Shown: one piece after another, positions 1-11,192 of the stretch
Layout of the letters: each line of letters starts with the position of its first letter
Position numbering within the stretch: the stretch's first letter is position 1
Source: Siphonodentalium dalli
Taxonomy: Eukaryota > Mollusca > Scaphopoda > Gadilida > Siphonodentaliidae
Length of the DNA stretch: 64,000 bases
Assembly (NCBI GenBank): GCA_032622095.1
Contig: CP136069.1
Coordinates: 65,307,319 to 65,371,318, forward strand
Reading direction: 5' to 3'
Program-made: the position numbers and the translations under genes
The notes under the pieces: model-generated
Told to the model about the DNA's origin: nothing
Seen by the model: the letters and a program-made list of their open reading frames with translations, nothing else
Database searches by the model: none

Positions 1-1676
1 TATCCGTTTTATCCGAGTTGACCTTTGATTGGCCATATTGAAGGTCAAGGTCAGACCGAGGTCACGATTTGACCCGTTCAAAACTCTCCTCGGACCAAAG
101 TATCCCTAGGTATCAAATTTCGCCGAAATTTGTCCGTTTTACCCAAATTGACCTTGCATTGACAGTTTTAATGGTCAAGGTCAGGTCGGGGTCACGATTT
201 GACCCGTTCAAAACACTTCCCGGACACAAATACCCATAAGTATCAAATTACGTTGAATTCTATGGAAAGCCGAGGAGGACATGTTGGTTGCTAATTGCTA
301 GATATACGACGCGGTATTTTGAAGGTGTTTCAAACTAGGAGATAGAAGTATTCTGCCTTTCAAATGGTGATGAATTATAGTAGTTTATTCAAATTTTATG
401 GCATAAATTGTTATTAAAACCGTATATACTATAAAAAATTAATGACTCGAAAATTAAGTGGGCCTTTAAACAAAGTCACAATTGCATTTAGGCTCATCTC
501 ATACTCGTCCATTCAGCGATATTCTACTGCGCAGTTTGTTATAGCCTCCAGTATTTATTGAGCGTTATACCCCCAACTGTTATAATTCGCCTTTAGCAGG
601 CGTACTCTTGCCTCAGATTATTGAGATATTAGGTCACACATAATCACATTAAATCGCATCGTAACATAGCAATTGTGTGGGCTCCTTGGCGTGAATATGT
701 AATGAGAAATAAGGTCATACGTAATGACATTAAACTCAAGAAAACCCTCGAAAACAAAACAAAATCACATTTAATGTTTTACGTTATTTCCTTCATAAAA
801 AGAATCTTCGTGATAATGAACCCTCTCGTTACTTTAGAATATAGAATTAACCTTAAAATAAAAAAAATCTTTGGAACACAGAACCTTCGGAATAACGAAC
901 CTTCGGATTGGTGAACCTTCGGAATAGCGAACATTCAGAGAAATTTCGGAATAGTGGACCTTCGGGATAGTGAACCTTCGGAATAGAGACATGCCCCCCA
1001 ATATTCATATTATATGCCCAGAGTTCAAAGGTATGGACCCATAAAATTCTAAACTTGGCCCTTAAAATATTGAACTCCAAATTGGAGCACACACAGAACA
1101 CCACTTAAGTCAACTGAACCTATGTCATGTCCCAATGCGGGAGGGTCCATATATACCACAACATTCATAGTATATGCCAAGAATTCAAAGGTATGGGCCC
1201 ACGTAATGACATAAAATCTCAAGAAAACCAGCGAAAACAAAACAAAATCACATTTAATGTTCTAAGTTAAGTTATTTCCTCCTGTATCTGTATCGGTGTG
1301 CGCGCATGATCAGTTCGGATGTGAGCGCACACTCCATATAAAGAATCTTTGTGAAAATGAACCCTCTCAAATTAGTCTCAATACTTTAAAATATAGAATT
1401 AACCTAAAAATAACAAAAACCTTCGGAATAGAGAACCTTCGGAATAGCGGACCTTCGGGATAGCAAACCTTCATAATAGAAGCATGTCCCCACAATTACA
1501 CCGGTGACGTAAACACATGTGCCAATCTTAGTTGTACTCTCGTAATTATCGGTACGATGAAACGGTGACGGAATCTGACGAGGTTTGCCGAATGTACAAT
1601 CACCCAGTGAATTATCGATCGACCATGCGATATCAAAAAACCAAAAGCTAGAAACACCACACTACGGTGGCGTAAT
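1..1676. repeat. Dispersed repeat, copy 1 (cut by the window edge)
   Basis: The whole stretch is repeated at 19672-21346 with only about four substitutions and one single-base deletion seen by eye. Homology stops abruptly after ...GGTGGCGTAAT at 1676. The left part holds two units of a degenerate ~130-bp tandem repeat (units begin near GACCTT...ATTG and contain CGATTTGACCC). At 878-985 and 1420-1466 there are short tandem units based on GAACCTTCGGAATAG. The small frames inside it are not conserved genes. It is probably a non-autonomous mobile element; the class is unknown because the left end lies outside the window. Confidence 0.85.
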
Positions 1677-2289
1677 GACATATAAACAGGGACGCGGAAA
1701 GAGGGTTCTTTATTAGGGGATGCCCATCTTGGATTTCTTAATACACCCCTTTGAAGGCTAATTAAGTCTAAAATATGTTCAATTTAATTTTTTATTAACA
1801 CTATATATGTACATAATACAGCATTTGACATTTCATACGCATAGTGGGTGGGTGGGGGGGTCTCTCGCTCATAACTCACACCCATATATTATACGTACTC
1901 AAACGTCTATTGACACACCTTTCACATTTATAAGTTTCAAATTTGTATGAATTTGAGAAATGAAAAATAAAAATATTATCATGGTTTCTTTTCAAAATCT
2001 CTACTGAAAGTAGAAAAATAGTCGCATCTTGGTCGGCAATCATGTTTATATTAAAGTCACATGGCGGTTTTCGCTCCAAAATACACCTATATAGTATTCG
2101 CTTTTGAATTGTTCCCTGTGTTGAAATAGGTTGATAAATATTTAAACTACCTTTCTACGGGTAAATATGTCCAAGAGAGACGCATTGAAGTCATAACTTT
2201 AAACACGGTATTTGGGTTTCAAAAAACATCAGCCGTGTGAACGACATGGAACAAAAACAAAACGTGTCCCGTGTTAGTCTACATGTATT
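1677..2289. other. No recognised gene
   Basis: AT-rich sequence with a G-rich run (GGGTGGGTGGGGGGG near 1847-1861). Short frames on either strand look random. Nothing else was seen. Confidence 0.5.
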
Positions 2290-2320
2290 CCTGATATGGT
2301 AGAAATAAAGAGCGTTTGTT
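2290..2320. repeat. Relic of the AAAGAGCGTT TIR family
   Basis: TTCCTGATATGG, followed after a few bases by AATAAAGAGCGTTT, matches the middle of the elements at 51800-52300 and 54485-54988. This is a short decayed piece. Confidence 0.5.
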
Positions 2321-2465
2321 TCACTTTTCAAAATTTAAAACAGCTGGAAAAAGGCAGGTATATTTCAGAGCATATGAAACCGGTATATCAATGGTTCATA
2401 TATCTGTCAACCAATTGTTTTCCTCCATCCAAATTATGTAGACAAATTTGGAAGCTCGAATGGGT

Positions 2466-2537
2466 ATCCTTCATGTAAGAATACACGAAACCACACACAT
2501 CCCTCAATTCTCCATATGTATTAGGGTTAGGGTTAGA
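2466..2537. repeat. Short TTAGGG-bearing repeat
   Basis: TCCTTCATGTAAGAATACAC, then a shared CTCCATATGT stretch and TTAGGGTTAGGGTTAG. The same order occurs at 39178-39360, where the telomere-like tract is longer and bounded by inverted repeats. This copy is cut at its right side by the next repeat. Confidence 0.7.
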
Positions 2538-2547
2538 TACAGAATTG

Positions 2548-2735
2548 ATAATACATATACTTTCCAGAGAATATGCACGAGGCCTAAGCAGAATGAGGTC
2601 CCCATTGGGTGAATTTAGTGATGCTAGCCCACTGTGCGTGGTAGTGTTACTAAATTCACCCTCTGGAGACCTCATTCTGCAAATGTACAGTGCCATATTC
2701 TCAGGCCTGCCTGCACCTAAGCTCCTTCGGGGGAT
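2548..2735. mobile_element. Foldback MITE, AGAATGAGGTC family
   Basis: Imperfect palindrome with arms GCAGAATGAGGTCCCC...GTGAATTTAGTGATGCTAGCCC and ACTAAATTCACCCTC...GAGACCTCATTCTGC. Related copies lie at 23530-23640, 27092-27205, 40575-40682 (reverse) and 40845-40925. The left flank (GATAATACATATACTTTCC) is shared with the 40.6-kb copy, so it belongs to the element. Confidence 0.7.
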
Positions 2736-2775
2736 TTGCATGGATTTGAATACTTGAGCATTTGAAATTTAATCA

Positions 2776-3051
2776 TTAACCCTTCCATGACTGGAGCTTC
2801 CTGAAATTTTGCGACAACCCTGTACCAATGCATGTTCTTATATACTAGTAGGCGAGTCACCCATAGGGAGCCTCGCATATACGATAATACATTGGCCTAA
2901 CAATATTTTCCTTGACTTTGTAAGCCATTACATGTATTCTCTTGTATATACATATGAGGCTGTCTATGGGGAGACTCACACATATACGAGAATACACTGG
3001 CACATGATATTTGTTGCTTCACCTGCGCAGCTTCCGCCATGAAAGGGTTAA
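2776..3051. mobile_element. TTAA-type MITE with internal palindromes
   Basis: Bounded by TTAACCCTTCCATGACTGGAGC and GCAGCTTCCGCCATGAAAGGGTTAA. The TTAA ends and CCCTT-type TIRs are typical of piggyBac-like elements (established for that superfamily). Inside are degenerate copies of the palindrome CCAATGCATTCTCTTATATATGCGAG also found at 6.8, 15.6 and 41.9 kb. No coding capacity. Confidence 0.7.
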
Positions 3052-3351
3052 AGCCTAATATTATATCCCGACGTACTCAGCTGACGTCCTACAATGCAAT
3101 GCTTTGTGATCATTTTGAATATAGACGCCGATGCACCATGCATTTATTTCTTAATTGGAATCATTATGCAATCCTTCGGATTAATAACGTCCGGTGCATC
3201 TGATAAGGAATAGTTATCAAACCAATGCATGCCTGGTGCCCGATTAGAGTTTCCATACAATCTTCGATAATTGGAACATTTAATTTGTCGCTTATACTAT
3301 AGATATGAATTGGTCATAATAGCGTATGTTTGTGTATTTTCATGTATGCTG

Positions 3352-3804
3352 CACTCTTAGAACAAATGTGTTACATTTTCTTAAACAAAATGGTGGAATT
3401 TTCTCAACATCGAATATGAGTGAATGTGGGAGTATATTATAGTTAGTAGATGAAATGAGATATGTTCTATTTTGAGGCACAAACCTCGTAAAAGCTATTA
3501 AAAATCAGACAACAGGTTTAATACTTTATGCTACACAAATATGTGCTGTTCAGTTTTGACACAAACACAGTGAAAACAAATTTTAAAGCTGCTGCCATTT
3601 TGTTCTCTATGGTAACCTTTACGAGTTCTGTGTCTCCAATAGAACACATCTCATCTAATAAAACTATGATACACTCATATATTCACTCATATTCAACGTA
3701 AAGGAAATTCCACACATAATAATGGCATGTGTCATTTCTACACTATTTCGTTTAAGATAACATGTAACACATATTGTGTAGAAATTACACTTTTTCTAAG
3801 AGTG
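3352..3804. mobile_element. TIR element, CACTCTTAGAA family (copy 1)
   Basis: Ends CACTCTTAGAACAAATGTG and ...TTTTTCTAAGAGTG are inverted repeats. The inner regions (GAATATGAGTGAATG...CATTCACTCATATTCAACG) are also inverted, so the arms are long. A second copy at 5492-6355 shares much of the sequence, which confirms a dispersed family. No ORF. Confidence 0.7.
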
Positions 3805-3944
3805 TGATGCATGTTTCCGAAATTAGTATTCGGCATCAGGTTGCTGGGCGTTGGTTTCTTGCCAAAACGACTCGTATAATCTTCAAATTCTCAATTTGAG
3901 TCTATTGTCACCTTCGTCGCGTTCCTTGTATTTATTTATTGATA

Positions 3945-4030
3945 TGTATGGTTTGTTGAACTTATTATCTAAACATTTCCTTATGGAACGACTCGTCATG
4001 CAATGATCGTTAATAGAAATGGGTAAAACA
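3945..4030. repeat. Relic of the TTAA-type MITE family
   Basis: TGTTGAACTTATTATCTAAACATTTCC, a shared CGACTCGTCA, and GTTAATAGAAATGGGTAA resemble the right half of the elements at 14842-15128 and 49613-50262. Confidence 0.45.
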
Positions 4031-4218
4031 ACAAACTTAACACTGGATAGTGCATGGTTGGAAAATCAAAACTATCAGAAACGTTCACCCTAATTTCGAT
4101 CTAATATTTCCACCTGATGTTGCGACATACATGAAATATCCAACTGTTGAAAATTTGGCCAAATATGTTGGGGGTGAGAATCCTCCCAATGCCCCTCTCC
4201 CTACACGCATCACTGGGC

Positions 4219-4345
4219 TTATTTGAGTTACGAGAATCATAGAACGATATGCTGCACGAACATAACCTGTTTTTTTATTTCTTCGAGAAGCACAGAACGA
4301 TATGCTGCACGAACATGACATTTTTTGTTTATCTCTTCGAGACGA
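4219..4345. repeat. Two-copy tandem repeat of about 55 bp
   Basis: AGAACGATATGCTGCACGAACAT occurs at about 4240 and 4295, followed each time by a T-rich stretch and TCTTCGAGA. A local duplication. Confidence 0.65.
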
Positions 4346-4534
4346 TAATTGATATATATTTTTTTATTATTTTCGCAGGATATCATCCAAGTCCGTAAAC
4401 GACTACATTTATTAGTATGTATTACCTATTTTAATACACACAACAGAGGGTGGAAGCACAACATTTAGTTAGAAAGGTGATTATATGGCTTGAAGACAGT
4501 ATAACGGTGGGCATTATTGACCTTCATGACGTGG

Positions 4535-4800
4535 CAACAGGGGTGTGGTGCCTCACCCCAAACTATGGTGAACAAATTTCAAGAGATGGAAATTTCGTAA
4601 CTGACATATCATTGTCAGTTGGAAATTTCAGGCCAAAATAAGCCGTTTAGTTTAAATTTCATACCAACATTTAGTGTGGAATGTATAGTGTTTTAACCTA
4701 AAGTTGAATATTGTCTTACTTTTGTCATACTTGTGAACTGAAATGACCTTCAGTTGGATATTGTCCAACCAAAAGGGTGTCAGTTTGAATATTAAACATA
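4535..4800. repeat. Decayed copy of the 35/43-kb hAT-like family
   Basis: GTGTGGTGCCTCACCCC, later CTTCAGTTGGATATTGTCCAACC and a GGGTGTCAGTTTG stretch follow the order of the elements at 34526-35744 and 42961-43939 but are heavily mutated. Confidence 0.5.
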
Positions 4801-5491
4801 AAAATTCGAAAATTGGAAAGGAAATAGTTGGTCTGGTTTAAGGGATTGGTGCAGTTAGAAATTATAAGCCAATTATATTACCCCAACCTTAGCCAAGTCC
4901 TTTAAGACACCACAACAAAGCTCTATTAGCTGGTAGGTTTTCCCCTTGGCGAAGCCGCACGTTAGGTAGTTTCGTCATACTTTTATTGAATCGAAATGAT
5001 TTCTATGCTCCAGACGTAGTGCATCGGTACAACAGTTTAATGGACACTGGATAACGATTTACCAAATACGACAATGAACAAAGAGCACAATAATAATCCC
5101 ACTGGTAGATGGCCTATAATAAATAAGAACACTTTTACTGACCCGATGTAATGGCCATAGAAACGACGCTAATTGGCTCAATTTCCTGTATGTGCTATTG
5201 ATGCAAAGAGGTATATCTGATATTACTCGGGGTTATTTACGCCGGGTAAAAGCCTCAACTATACATGAATTAAATGAACCTTGGTGCATTGGTGGGTGGG
5301 CCATTGTTGTCCACCAAACGTGGCCACATAACCACAAAGTGGATTTCTCCTCATCTCTTAAAGGCCCACTTAGTGTTCGAGTTCCACATTATCTCAATAT
5401 AAACAAACCTAAAGCCATGCATTAGTATGCAGTGAATTGATTGTCCGCCTCATTAACCCATTCTATACTGAATACTTGCTGGCGAATTCTT

Positions 5492-6355
5492 AACCTCTTA
5501 GATCAAATCTGTTAAATTATACACAATTTGATCTTAAACAAAACTGTGTAGAAATGACAATTGGCATATGTGTGTCGGTGGAATTTTCTCAACATTGAAT
5601 ATGAGTGAATATCTGAGTATATCATGTTCTATTTAATAGCCGAACCTCGTAAAAGCTACCATATAAAAAATCTGGTAGCAGCTTTAAAACTGTGTGCTAC
5701 ACACTTATTTGCTGTTCAGTTTTGATACACAACAGTGTATAATACACTGCCAATGTTTTGTTATGTTGTAGCCTTTGCGAGTTTTGTGTCGCCAATAGAA
5801 CAAATGTCATCTAATAACTTTGATACACTCACACATTCACTCACATTCAATGTTGAGGAATTTCCACCGACACAATTATGTCAAGTGTCATTTTTGAACA
5901 ATTTTGTTTAAGATCACATGTAGATTGAGAGTAGACCTAACAGAAACGCACACAATTATTCGGGGACACTATAATATAGATATTGGTGAGTTGTTTGAAA
6001 GAAAGAAAGACTGATACGAGGACGAGAGGGCACACATATAAGATCCAGACTAATAGATGAAACAGACGTTAGGTTATGTGTCTTCACATAGCATGTTATC
6101 AACCAGTTGAATGACTTGCCAGAGTTTATAATTCAAGCTGAGGACACCAGAACGTTTAAAGAGCTATTAGATGCACAGCTTTGGGATATCAGATACCAAT
6201 TTGATGAGTGATCACACACGTCTGTTAACACACTTTAAAACTATAACCGGCCAAAAGTCATGGTGACTTATAGCCAAGAACAATTATGTATATGTATGTT
6301 ATTATGTATATTAACACATATCGTGTAGAATTTATACACATCTGTGCTAAGAGTG
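5492..6355. mobile_element. TIR element, CACTCTTAGAA family (copy 2), interrupted
   Basis: Starts AACCTCTTAGATCAAATCTG and ends ...TGTGCTAAGAGTGT. The interior (GGTGGAATTTTCTCAACATTG, then GAATATGAGTGAAT) matches the copy at 3352-3804. The right arm is separated from the body by a LINE fragment at about 5927-6295. Confidence 0.65.
5927..6295 (+). pseudogene. LINE 3' fragment inserted in a MITE
   Basis: The translation around 6100-6210 includes NQLNDLPEF, TRTFKELLDAQLWD and a stop. This resembles the extreme C-terminus of CR1/jockey-like ORF2 proteins (W/N-x-LP then F-K-x-x-L-D). The following ACCGGCCAAAAGTC...GTGACTTATAG tail is shared, in reverse, with 60880-60990. Stops upstream show that it is dead. 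Confidence 0.5.
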
Positions 6356-6473
6356 TATCCATTATGAAATGTTAATATAATACGTTCAATAAAACGACCA
6401 TATCTGAACATTTATATCCAATAAATTGGACTTTGTATAAATCAGTGGGATAATCCGTTTAGTATAGAATGGG

Positions 6474-6911
6474 TTAACCCTTTCAGTGACAGGGGACGAT
6501 TTTGTTTTGATTTTTTTTTTATTTTTTTTTTTTTGGGTTGAATTTTTTGGGTATGATTAAGCATGCTATAGCGAATTTAAAAACAAACTGGTTAAAACCT
6601 TAGGGGCATGTTATAACTCAAAACTATCACTATTACTATCAAGTATTCATAGTAATAATTTTGATGCCCATGAAAAACGTAAGATTCCCTGGCACTAAAC
6701 CTACAACATAAGTCTATTAAAGAATATAAGAAAAAAATATTAAAATTGTAAAAAGTGTAAAAAATAATAACAAATGATGAAAAATTGTTAGGCCCATGCA
6801 TTCTCTTATATATGCAAGACGACCTATGGTCGACTCGCATATATAAGAGAATGCATTGGCACAGGGTATATGGTTTGATACAAAAATCGGACCTGGCACT
6901 GAAAGGGTTAA
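6474..6911. mobile_element. TTAA-type MITE with a large internal palindrome
   Basis: Bounded by TTAACCCTTTCAGTGACAGG and CCTGGCACTGAAAGGGTTAA. At 6791-6862 lies an almost perfect palindrome, CATGCATTCTCTTATATATG...CATATATAAGAGAATGCATTGG, the same motif that forms the arms of the element at 41.85-42.31 kb. Confidence 0.75.
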
Positions 6912-7156
6912 GTAAACTCGATGCCTTCTCCGTTGGTACACCAGAAAAGTCACGAGCATCTGTAAAACAACTACCATCAACAAGTGTTCATGCAAAACAG
7001 ATACACTTTGTTCTCATTTGCTTTAGCAATAACTATCCAGTAATTATTTCGCATGTTATAGTCATTGTTATGTATAATTACTGTTACACGTACATTACCG
7101 ATCAGATTCAAATTAATCCGATAAAATACTTAATCTAACCAAAAAACGTGACGGTA

Positions 7157-8649
7157 ACCCTTGGAACAAACGTCGCACTACCGACGAATCTAATTCAATT
7201 AGAATTAGACTCGAGTTTAATTCATAATTCGTCTGTTGAAACAAACGTCGCATTTAATTCAAGACGAATCTAAATGATTTCTTAAAATGGCATAAAGCGT
7301 ACATAAGGGTTTTCGTTAAAACGGCTAAAATAGGAAGTTTTATATCAATTCTAAAACGTAAAATTTAGTGAGAAAATGTGGCTTTTGACTTCCAAGCTAC
7401 GAAATTAATGTTACTATTCTGAGGAGTGGAAATTATTGGTTTTATATCGCTATTTCGTAGGTATTTGATACATATTTTAGGTCGGACATGATTCTTTAGG
7501 TGGTATTTTGCTTTGAACTTGTCTGAAAGAAATCAGGTCCAGTGTATTTGTATACGAAAACGTTGTACCTTTTTAACAATTTAATAGCAAGTTGAGGTCA
7601 ACGCGCTATATCACTATATATTGCGTCAGTATGCCTATCTAAAACCACGTGGTAAAATAACCATGGCGGGCAGGGACGTACGGCTATATGGTCTCGGTTG
7701 GAGGGGGGCTAATAAATTTGCGTAATTCAATTTGCACCCCCTTGGCTGTTCCTTCACATGCCTGGATAATAGCCTATTCTGAATGATCATGCACTGGGTG
7801 GACCATGGTTCTGCCAGTAGAAGAAAAATCAGAGATCTGAACCTGAAAATCCGATCATAGTTTGGCAGAGCGGGAGAAAACTTTGAACATGAAAACCGCA
7901 AAAACCTATATATATAGCATTAGACTGGCCTCAAGCTTTCCAAGTGCTGACAATTTTCAACCTGACACCCACACGAAGGTTGGACAATTTCCAACTGGTG
8001 ACCATTTAAGTTCATAATTTTGAACAGAAGCATACGAAAATAATTAGCAGTTTTTGTTTGGCTGGCCACGGGGGTCATGAGGGACCAGGACACAGGCCAT
8101 TTCAGTCAAAATGTTGGACAAAAAGTAGGAAAATATGCAAATGTTGGTCTAAAAACAACAAATTCCCCAATAATTCATTGCTGGAAAATCAAATCACAAG
8201 AACAATTTCAACCCATCGTTGATGTTAAATTTGCACACGTCAATGCACAGTATAGCGTGTATATCCAAACGGAATAAATATTGATTTAGTGCGTCTACTC
8301 GCATTTAATTTGAAAAAAACGTCGCACTTTCGTCGACTCGAATTCAAATACCACCAAATTGCGTCATGCTCGTTGGTGTTTTCCAGTTTAAATTGGAATT
8401 CCCTCATTAGCATATCATTATGCAGCTCGTTTGCATGTATCCGAATTAAATTCGAGTCGACGGTGATGCGACGTTTGTTTCAAACACGGATCTCAGACGC
8501 ATCAGCAATTAAATTCGTGTTGACCACACGCATTCTTCGTCGGTAGTGCGTCTACTCGCATTTATTTGCAACAAACGTCGCACTACCGACGAATCTAATT
8601 CAAATAATTGAATTCGATTCGTCGGTAGTGCGACGTTTGTTCCAAGGGT
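7157..8649. mobile_element. 1.5-kb TIR element with ACCCTTGGAACAAACGTCG ends
   Basis: The left end ACCCTTGGAACAAACGTCGC, with ACTACCGACGAATC following, is repeated inverted at 8604-8649. Further inverted blocks (GTCGCACT...CGTCGACTCGAATTCAA and AATTCGAGTCGACGGTGATGC) lie at 8284-8475. Between 7655 and 8280 it contains a reverse-oriented decayed hAT-like copy. No transposase ORF was seen, so it is non-autonomous. Confidence 0.75.
7655..8280 (-). repeat. Decayed reverse copy of the 35/43-kb hAT-like family
   Basis: On the minus strand, the pieces corresponding to GGCCACGGGGGTCATGAGG and CCAACTGGTGACCATTTAA match the elements at 34526 and 42961 in order (…GGTCCCTCCCCCGTGGCCAG…, …AATGGTCATCAGTTGGAAA…). 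It is nested in the 7157-8649 element. Confidence 0.6.
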
Positions 8650-9437
8650 AAGCATTAGAAAATGTCAAAGCAGTGAAATATATTCTGAGAAAAAAAAAAG
8701 ATTTAGATTAAAATATTCGAATGACCCTCGCCGTCAGCGATGTTTGATAACAAATCACTGTAATGGTATAGCATTTATATAACAGTGGATAAATCTACGA
8801 ACTATTGTTACTGGTAATTATTTATAGTGACAATCAAAACAAATTATATCTATTTTCCACACGGTATGTTCTTCTTGGTGATGATTGATTTGTATACTTT
8901 TGTAATAACTTACATTTACCCAAATGCTAAGGCATTATGTCCGTTCAAGTGGGAACAAGAACTATGTATGCAACAAAGATATGGAACCGATGTGGCACAG
9001 AAATGTCCACCAAGTGATATCAATCGACTAAGCATGTTAGAATATTACCCCATTTTGCTTCAGAAATGCACTACGGGACTCTTTGCTAACTGAAAAATAG
9101 CTGCCCCGTGCGAAGAGTCCACGGATAGGGTCCAACAATCACAGAACCGATTAACATTCCTTAGTACTAAGTATCGTACACGGGTATATAACTGTTGTTC
9201 TGCACCTGACATTCTAATATGAAAATCACTAAACATTATTCTTTTATGTTCTTTCAATCCTGTTAGTAGCTATTTTCATAAATGGACAACGTAATGTGAA
9301 AATCAGACAGTTCATCTCCGATAAGACGATAATGCAGAGTCTTGTGTGACTCAAGATTAGATAACACAGGCATGCTATACAATTACATGTAACATGAAGA
9401 ATCTATAATTGACGAAATTCATCGAAGTGAATGTACG
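8650..9437. other. 3' flank of the receptor gene
   Basis: Beyond the small plus-strand ORF at 8827-9093 nothing was recognised. This is where the 3' UTR of the minus-strand gene should lie; no clear AATAAA on the minus strand was found. Confidence 0.4.
8827..9093 (+). CDS. Possible small secreted cysteine-bearing peptide ORF
   Basis: An open frame that could be an 88-residue protein, or a shorter one starting at the Met before FFLVMIDLYTFVITYIYP. A hydrophobic N-terminal segment ends in NAKA, a plausible signal-peptidase site. It is followed by a mature part with four cysteines (LCPFKWEQELC, QKCPPSD, LLQKCTTG) and a TGA at 9091. It lies 345 bp beyond the end of the receptor gene, on the opposite strand (tail to tail). 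The family is not recognised. It could instead be the last exon of an unseen plus-strand gene, with a weak acceptor at CTAAG near 8930, or a chance ORF; no convincing poly(A) signal was seen. The coding part looks less AT-biased than its surroundings. Confidence 0.28.
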   Translation: MTIKTNYIYFPHGMFFLVMIDLYTFVITYIYPNAKALCPFKWEQELCMQQRYGTDVAQKCPPSDINRLSMLEYYPILLQKCTTGLFAN

Positions 9438-10645
9438 TCATAAATATTGCATTCTGAATTCTTGCACTTTGTGGTAAATAACTGTACAGTTTGACAGATC
9501 GAGGCATACAAGTAATATGATTGGTATCAGCGATAGGATAAGACCTAACGACCCGATAACGTTACTCGATGGCCGCAAGTCATCAACTGATTGGTACCTC
9601 CTTCGTCGTGCACTGGTATGCGTTTTGTCAACTGTTAGTTCTTTTGTAATGTTCTGTACCATTTCATTTACATATTCCGTCGCATTCAATGACTTATCCT
9701 TCCACGGTTCGCGCGTGGGTCTGCATCGTTGAGGCGCCTCGACGGTTTCAGTCAGGGTACTATACTCAGTCATATATTGTTCGTGCGTTATTGTAACGTA
9801 ACTCGGCTCAACTATAACATCAGGAGCCTCACTCGATGTTGGCGCACAGCTGTACTCATGCAATGTCTTGTACTCCGTCGTTGAGTCTACCGATGTCACT
9901 GTGATAAGCACTGGCTCGGGCGTTGGAGGAGAGACTGTTCGATCAACCGTCAACATTTTGGTTACGTTTCGTATCCGGTATCTAGTCGATATATTTATTC
10001 GCGTTCGTGTGCGCGTTCGCGTTATTGTTCTGTAAAATGGTTCTCTTATAGTAACGCTAATATGTCTATCGATAGTTGAATATTTAATGTCCTTCACTGT
10101 TATATATTCCGGAATTTCTGAAATTTGTGTCACTGTAACTGGTTTAGTAACTGTTATGTTAACTCTGTTTTCAATTGTGGAATGCATAACATCAGTAACG
10201 GTTACATTTATTTTCCGCTCAATTGTTGAATATTGCACATCTTTACTAACCACCGTGATATATGCCGGTACTTCAGATATTTCTGTCACAGTGACAGGCT
10301 TAGTAACTGTGACATTAATTTCGTTCACAATTGTAGAAAATATGACATCTGTCGTCGTGATATATCGTGGAATTTCGGATATTTCCGTCATTGTAACATT
10401 ACGTACAGTGGTGAGCGTGACAAACTCTGTTACCGCAGGCAACGTCGTTGTGGATACGGCTGTCGTAGTGAGGAACTCTGTTTCTTGGCGGATGGATGTA
10501 GCTGTGACATTAACATAAGTAGTGCTTATTACAAGTTTTTCTGTTGTAAGGATATTATTGACCGTCTGCACGACCGTCGAAACAATGACGTCTTTGGTGG
10601 ACGAAGAATGCCGCGCCGTGAAAACATCTCTTGCCGGAGCAGGGA
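9438..10645 (-). CDS. Terminal exon: Thr/Val-rich repeat stalk, transmembrane helix and ITIM-like tail
   Basis: Last coding exon, 1208 bp, from acceptor TATATTTTCAG (ending 10646) to a TGA at 9438-9440. About 400 residues. Most of it is a Thr/Ser/Val-rich stalk with three copies of a roughly 35-residue unit, each containing T-[EQ]-I-S-E-[IV]-P-x-Y-I-T followed by YSTI/FSTI and [IV]-N-[VI]-T-V-T, plus one partial unit. There are nine lumenal N-x-S/T sequons and many possible O-glycosylation sites. An odd RTRTRTR stretch interrupts the repeats. Near the membrane is SARRRRYQS, a furin-type polybasic site. A single hydrophobic helix (VIGSLGLILSLIPIILLVCL) follows, then a short tail with CTVIYHKV, which fits the ITIM consensus [IVLS]-x-Y-x-x-[LV]. 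Expected topology: extracellular N-terminus, type I membrane protein. No clear AATAAA was seen just downstream. Confidence 0.85.
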
Positions 10646-11192
10646 CTGAAAATATACCAATGCAATTACGATACTACTAAATTCGTAATATATATAATGT
10701 ATAAATTCATGCAAGGTCCATAGACAAAGTCCTATGTGTTAATGTATATACTCATAAAGATCACACAGGCACACGTATTAAATCTGCTTATTTCGAAATG
10801 GGGTGGGGAACGGGGATGTATATTATGGCTAATAATATACTTATGCATATGGAGCAGTCTGCGTTCCAATGTGCACCGTGAATTAAAAAAAACGAAATTA
10901 CGAATGTGACAAGGGGTTCATGTCGCTTTTCAACAACACAGTCTAAAAAAATATTTCAATTATTCATTTTGATTACACACTTAGTCGTGATTTATAAGGA
11001 ATTCTCGGTGAATTAGAAGTGATAATGTTGTCACAGCTGTAAATTGCGTAAATCCCCGGTGAGCGCACACAACCAGCTGATCTGGAACTATTTTTGTGAC
11101 ATACATGTATTATCTTTATAATTTGCGCCTTTTAATGATGGGAAGTGTGCAATGAACATATAGTAATCACCAATCATCAATTGGTGTTGGTG

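Larger units (their letters stand above)
5453..6477. mobile_element. TTAA-type element carrying nested insertions
   Basis: Left end TTAACCCATTCTATACTGAA and right end CCGTTTAGTATAGAATGGGTTAA are inverted repeats ending in TTAA, a piggyBac-like signature. A CTCTTAGA-family MITE (5492-6355) lies inside, and it in turn contains a LINE 3' fragment. The right TTAA is shared with the next element at 6474. Confidence 0.65.

Noticed and set aside
853-1240. Two short minus-strand frames, each present identically at 20523-20910
   Set aside because: They are conserved only because the whole repeat is nearly identical; codon-level constraint cannot be claimed.
10087-10649. Two long plus-strand open frames over the stalk exon
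   Set aside because: They are the opposite strand of the Thr/Val repeat exon; the minus frame has splice sites, domain order and a membrane helix.
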